From positions 1 to 17,631 of the forward strand of contig JAJYBQ010000022.1 of assembly GCA_021778935.1 (NCBI GenBank): a DNA stretch of 17,631 bases, written 5' to 3'. Position numbers and translations under genes: made by a program. The DNA is from Pseudomonadota bacterium. GTDB lineage: Bacteria; Pseudomonadota; Gammaproteobacteria; Burkholderiales; Burkholderiaceae. Positions 15,096 through 17,631 of the stretch are shown here, piece by piece; within the stretch, counting starts at the first letter, position 1; the number at the start of each line of letters is the position of its first letter. A model generated the notes under the pieces. That model was not told the origin of the DNA. It searched no databases and worked only from the letters and a program-made list of their open reading frames with translations.

Positions 15096-17483
15096 ATGCA
15101 GCGCGAACACGATGAACTCGTACTTCCCCTGCGCAGCCTGCGCATGACCGATGTCGATCGGGTCGGCGGCAAGAACGCGTCGCTGGGGGAAATGCTCAGC
15201 CAGCTCGAAAACCGGGGCGTGCGTGTCCCCGACGGTTTCGCGACCACCGCGCACGCATTCCGGGAATTCCTCCGGACCAACGACCTGACCGAGCGGATCG
15301 CGCGCCGCCTCGACGGCGTTTCCGCCGAAGACATTCCGGCCTTGACCGCGGCCGGCGCCGAGATTCGACAATGGATCGCAGCCGGACGATTTCCCCCCGA
15401 CTTCGAGCAGGCGATCCGCAGGGTCTACGCGGATCTGGAAAAGCAGGCCGGCGCGGACGGTTCGGTTGCCGTGCGCTCCAGCGCCACCGCCGAAGACCTG
15501 CCGCAGGCGTCGTTTGCCGGGCAGCAGGAAACCTACCTCCATGTGCGCGGGATCGAGGCGGTGCTGGCGCGCATTCGCGACGTGTTCGCCTCGCTCTACA
15601 ACGATCGGGCGATCTCCTATCGCATCCATCAGGGCTTCGCCCACGACAAGGTCGCCCTGTCGGCGGCGGTGCAGCGCATGGTGCGCAGCGACCTGGCTAC
15701 ATCGGGGGTGATGTTCACGCTCGACACCGAATCGGGGTTTCGCGACGTGGTGTTCGTGACCGCGAGCTACGGCCTGGGCGAGATGGTGGTGCAGGGCGCC
15801 GTCAACCCCGACGAGTTCTACGTCCACAAGCCCATGCTGGCGGCGGGCAAGTTCCCGATCGTGCGCCGCAGCCTCGGCTCGAAGCTGGTCAGGATGGTCT
15901 ACGCCGAACCCGCCGGCGCCGATGGCCGCAGCGTGCGCACCGAGGACGTCCCCGATGCCGACCGCCACCGGTTCTCCCTGACCGACGACGATGTGCTGGA
16001 ACTGGCCCGCTACGCCGTGGCGATCGAAGCCCATTACGGCCGACCGATGGATATCGAGTGGGGCAAGGATGGCGCCGACGGCCGGATCTACATCCTGCAG
16101 GCGCGTCCGGAGACGGTCAAGTCGCAAGCGCGCGAGGAGACCCAGCTGCGCTACCGCATCCGCAACGCCGCCGGCGCGCAGGTGCTGGCAAGCGGCCGGG
16201 CGATCGGGCAGAAGATCGGCTCGGGGACGGTTCGTGTCGTCGCCGACGCGTCCCACATGAATCTGGTGCAGGCCGGCGACGTCCTGGTCACCGGCATGAC
16301 GGACCCGGATTGGGAGCCCGTCATGAAGCGCGCCGCCGCGATCGTCACCGACCGCGGCGGGCGCACCTGCCACGCGGCGATCATCGCCCGCGAACTGGGC
16401 ATTCCCGCCGTCGTCGGTTGCGGCAATGCGACCGAAATCCTGGCCGGCGCGGGGGAGGTCACGGTGAGTTGCGCCGAGGGCGATACCGGATACATCTACC
16501 GCGGCCGCCTCGACATCGAAGCCGAAACGGTGCGCCGCGGCGCCCTGCCGGACATCGGCGTGAAGATCATGCTCAACGTCGGCAACCCGCAGCTCGCCTT
16601 CGATTTCCAATCCTTGCCGAATCACGGCGTGGGCCTGGCCCGCCTCGAGTTCATCATCAACAACCACATCGGCGTGCATCCCAAGGCGGTTCTTGCCTAC
16701 CCGGATCTCGATGATGCGCTCCGGAATGCCGTCGAGCGCCTCTCCTATGGCTACGACCATCCGCGTGAGTTCTTCACGCGGCGCATGGCCGAGGGCATCG
16801 CCACCATCGCATGCGCGTTCTGGCCCAAGCCGGTCATCGTGCGCATGTCGGACTTCAAGAGCAACGAGTACAGCAAGCTCATCGGCGGCGCACGCTACGA
16901 GCCGTCGGAGGAAAACCCGATGTTGGGATTCCGCGGCGCTTCGCGCTACATCGCACCCAGCTTCGCGGACTGCTTTGCGCTCGAGTGCGAGGCCCTCAAG
17001 CGGGTGCGCGACACGATGGGCCTCACCAACGTCGAAATCATGATCCCGTTCGTGCGCACCCTGCACGAAGCCCGGCGGGTGACCGAGCTGCTGGCGGAAC
17101 ACGGCCTGCGGCGCGGCGAAAGCGGCCTGCGCTGCATCATGATGTGCGAGATCCCGTCGAATGCCCTGCTGGCGGAAGATTTCCTGCAGTACTTCGACGG
17201 GTTTTCGATCGGATCCAACGATCTCACCCAGCTCACCCTGGGGGTCGATCGCGATTCGGGCCTCGTCGCCGACGCCTTCGACGAGCGGGATCCCGCCGTG
17301 AAGGCGCTGCTGGCGCGGGCGATTTCCGCGTGCAACGCGTTGGGGAAGTACGTCGGGATCTGCGGCCAGGGGCCGTCGGATCACCCCGACCTGGCGCAAT
17401 GGTTGATGGAGCAGGGGATCGGTTCGATCTCGCTCAATCCGGATTCCGTGATCGAGACCTGGACCCGCCTCGCGGGGCGGTGA
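15096..17483 (+). CDS. ppsA: Phosphoenolpyruvate synthase (pyruvate, water dikinase)
   Basis: PpsA converts pyruvate, ATP and water into PEP, AMP and Pi, the entry to gluconeogenesis from C3 compounds. The product is 795 residues, the family length. The N-terminal ATP-grasp domain (about 15-340) includes [32 protein letters not shown] and MDIEWGKDG. The swivelling domain carries [21 protein letters not shown], with catalytic His H426 and the regulatory Thr T424 that PpsR would phosphorylate. The C-terminal PEP/pyruvate barrel (about 485-790) contains [37 protein letters not shown] and the [11 protein letters not shown] loop with the catalytic Cys near 756. ATG 15096 has a good GGGAGG site six bases upstream and lies 89 nt from ppsR. 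Confidence 0.98.
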   Translation: MQREHDELVLPLRSLRMTDVDRVGGKNASLGEMLSQLENRGVRVPDGFATTAHAFREFLRTNDLTERIARRLDGVSAEDIPALTAAGAEIRQWIAAGRFPPDFEQAIRRVYADLEKQAGADGSVAVRSSATAEDLPQASFAGQQETYLHVRGIEAVLARIRDVFASLYNDRAISYRIHQGFAHDKVALSAAVQRMVRSDLATSGVMFTLDTESGFRDVVFVTASYGLGEMVVQGAVNPDEFYVHKPMLAAGKFPIVRRSLGSKLVRMVYAEPAGADGRSVRTEDVPDADRHRFSLTDDDVLELARYAVAIEAHYGRPMDIEWGKDGADGRIYILQARPETVKSQAREETQLRYRIRNAAGAQVLASGRAIGQKIGSGTVRVVADASHMNLVQAGDVLVTGMTDPDWEPVMKRAAAIVTDRGGRTCHAAIIARELGIPAVVGCGNATEILAGAGEVTVSCAEGDTGYIYRGRLDIEAETVRRGALPDIGVKIMLNVGNPQLAFDFQSLPNHGVGLARLEFIINNHIGVHPKAVLAYPDLDDALRNAVERLSYGYDHPREFFTRRMAEGIATIACAFWPKPVIVRMSDFKSNEYSKLIGGARYEPSEENPMLGFRGASRYIAPSFADCFALECEALKRVRDTMGLTNVEIMIPFVRTLHEARRVTELLAEHGLRRGESGLRCIMMCEIPSNALLAEDFLQYFDGFSIGSNDLTQLTLGVDRDSGLVADAFDERDPAVKALLARAISACNALGKYVGICGQGPSDHPDLAQWLMEQGIGSISLNPDSVIETWTRLAGR

Positions 17484-17548
17484 GCGGCGGCTGCGCCCCG
17501 CCGTTGCCGGCGACGCGGTGGTCGCCCCGGGGGGCGCAGCCGCCGCTC
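17482..17548. terminator. 18-bp perfect inverted repeat after ppsA
   Basis: The left arm (17482-17499) begins inside the ppsA stop codon and its exact reverse complement is at 17531-17548, with a 31-nt loop. The core is GCGGCGGCTGCGCCCC. Inside the loop a second perfect 6-bp hairpin, GGCGAC/GTCGCC (17509-17514, 17521-17526), can form. The structure is very stable and positioned like a transcript end, but no U-run follows, so it is not a textbook intrinsic terminator. It may instead protect the mRNA 3' end or be a dispersed repeat. Confidence 0.55.
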
Positions 17549-17631
17549 GCAGCCAGGACCTCGACCCGGCAACCAAACCGCTCCCCATTGCACGCCTTAC
17601 GACCCGGCAGAAGAGCGCTTTTTCTCTCGAA
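17549..17631. other. Non-coding tail of the window
   Basis: I recognise no gene here. The only pattern is a 10-bp direct repeat, CGACCCGGCA, at 17562-17571 and 17600-17609. A T5 run at 17619-17623 follows a very short AGAG/GCGC-like stem that is too weak to call a terminator. Confidence 0.4.

Noticed and set aside
15048..17588. 846-codon open frame on the minus strand opposite ppsA
   Set aside because: It is antisense to an unmistakable ppsA. It has a repetitive Arg/Ala/His/Asp-rich translation with no recognisable domain, as expected when GC-rich third positions remove stops from the opposite frame.
17600..17631. Intrinsic terminator at the right edge
   Set aside because: A T5 run is present, but the stem before it is only about four pairs and the window ends directly after.

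Overview
The window is a strongly GC-rich stretch of bacterial chromosome, almost fully coding. Gene content and order suggest a betaproteobacterium: divergent ppsR/ppsA, divergent ygfZ/mltG followed by tmk-holB-pilZ-tatD, and a thiC-thiO-thiS-thiG cluster. This placement rests on remembered gene order and protein motifs, not on a search; I cannot name a genus. A type IV pilus factor (PilZ) and a C-terminal-Phe outer membrane barrel confirm a Gram-negative cell.

Layout. (1) 1-3689, plus strand: thiamine genes thiC (5' end outside the window), thiO, thiS and thiG. They make the HMP pyrimidine and the thiazole moiety. thiE and thiD are not here. (2) 3726-6721, minus strand: ygfZ, an NRDE/TANGO2-family gene, yciB and bolA, ending convergently against thiG. 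(3) 6828-11499, plus strand: mltG, tmk, holB, pilZ, tatD and ygfA. Every junction from mltG to tatD is a 4-nt stop/start overlap, so the five genes look translationally coupled. ygfA is set apart by a very AT-rich island. (4) 11471-13033, minus strand: a Rieske ferredoxin fused to an FAD/NAD reductase, whose 3' end overlaps ygfA by 29 bp. (5) 13326-14075, plus strand: an outer membrane beta-barrel of unknown function. (6) 14125-15006, minus strand: ppsR, divergent from ppsA (15096-17483, plus strand), so the PEP synthase and its regulatory kinase/phosphatase share one promoter region. (7) 17484-17631: non-coding tail with an 18-bp perfect inverted repeat that starts in the ppsA stop codon.

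Functional themes are housekeeping: thiamine synthesis, folate-linked functions (YgfZ and 5-formyl-THF cyclo-ligase), peptidoglycan and septum-linked membrane functions, DNA replication, pili and gluconeogenic control. I found no CRISPR array, transposase, integrase, toxin-antitoxin pair, defence island, tRNA or rRNA, and no convincing new multi-gene system.

The points worth a second look are mostly small non-coding structures: mirror-image TAGAAT boxes in a perfect inverted repeat between ppsR and ppsA; the AT-rich hairpin island at the tatD 3' end; a possibly leaderless ygfZ promoter; a G5-T6-G5 tract before mltG; a 13-bp palindrome next to the Rieske reductase ribosome site; and the large hairpin after ppsA.
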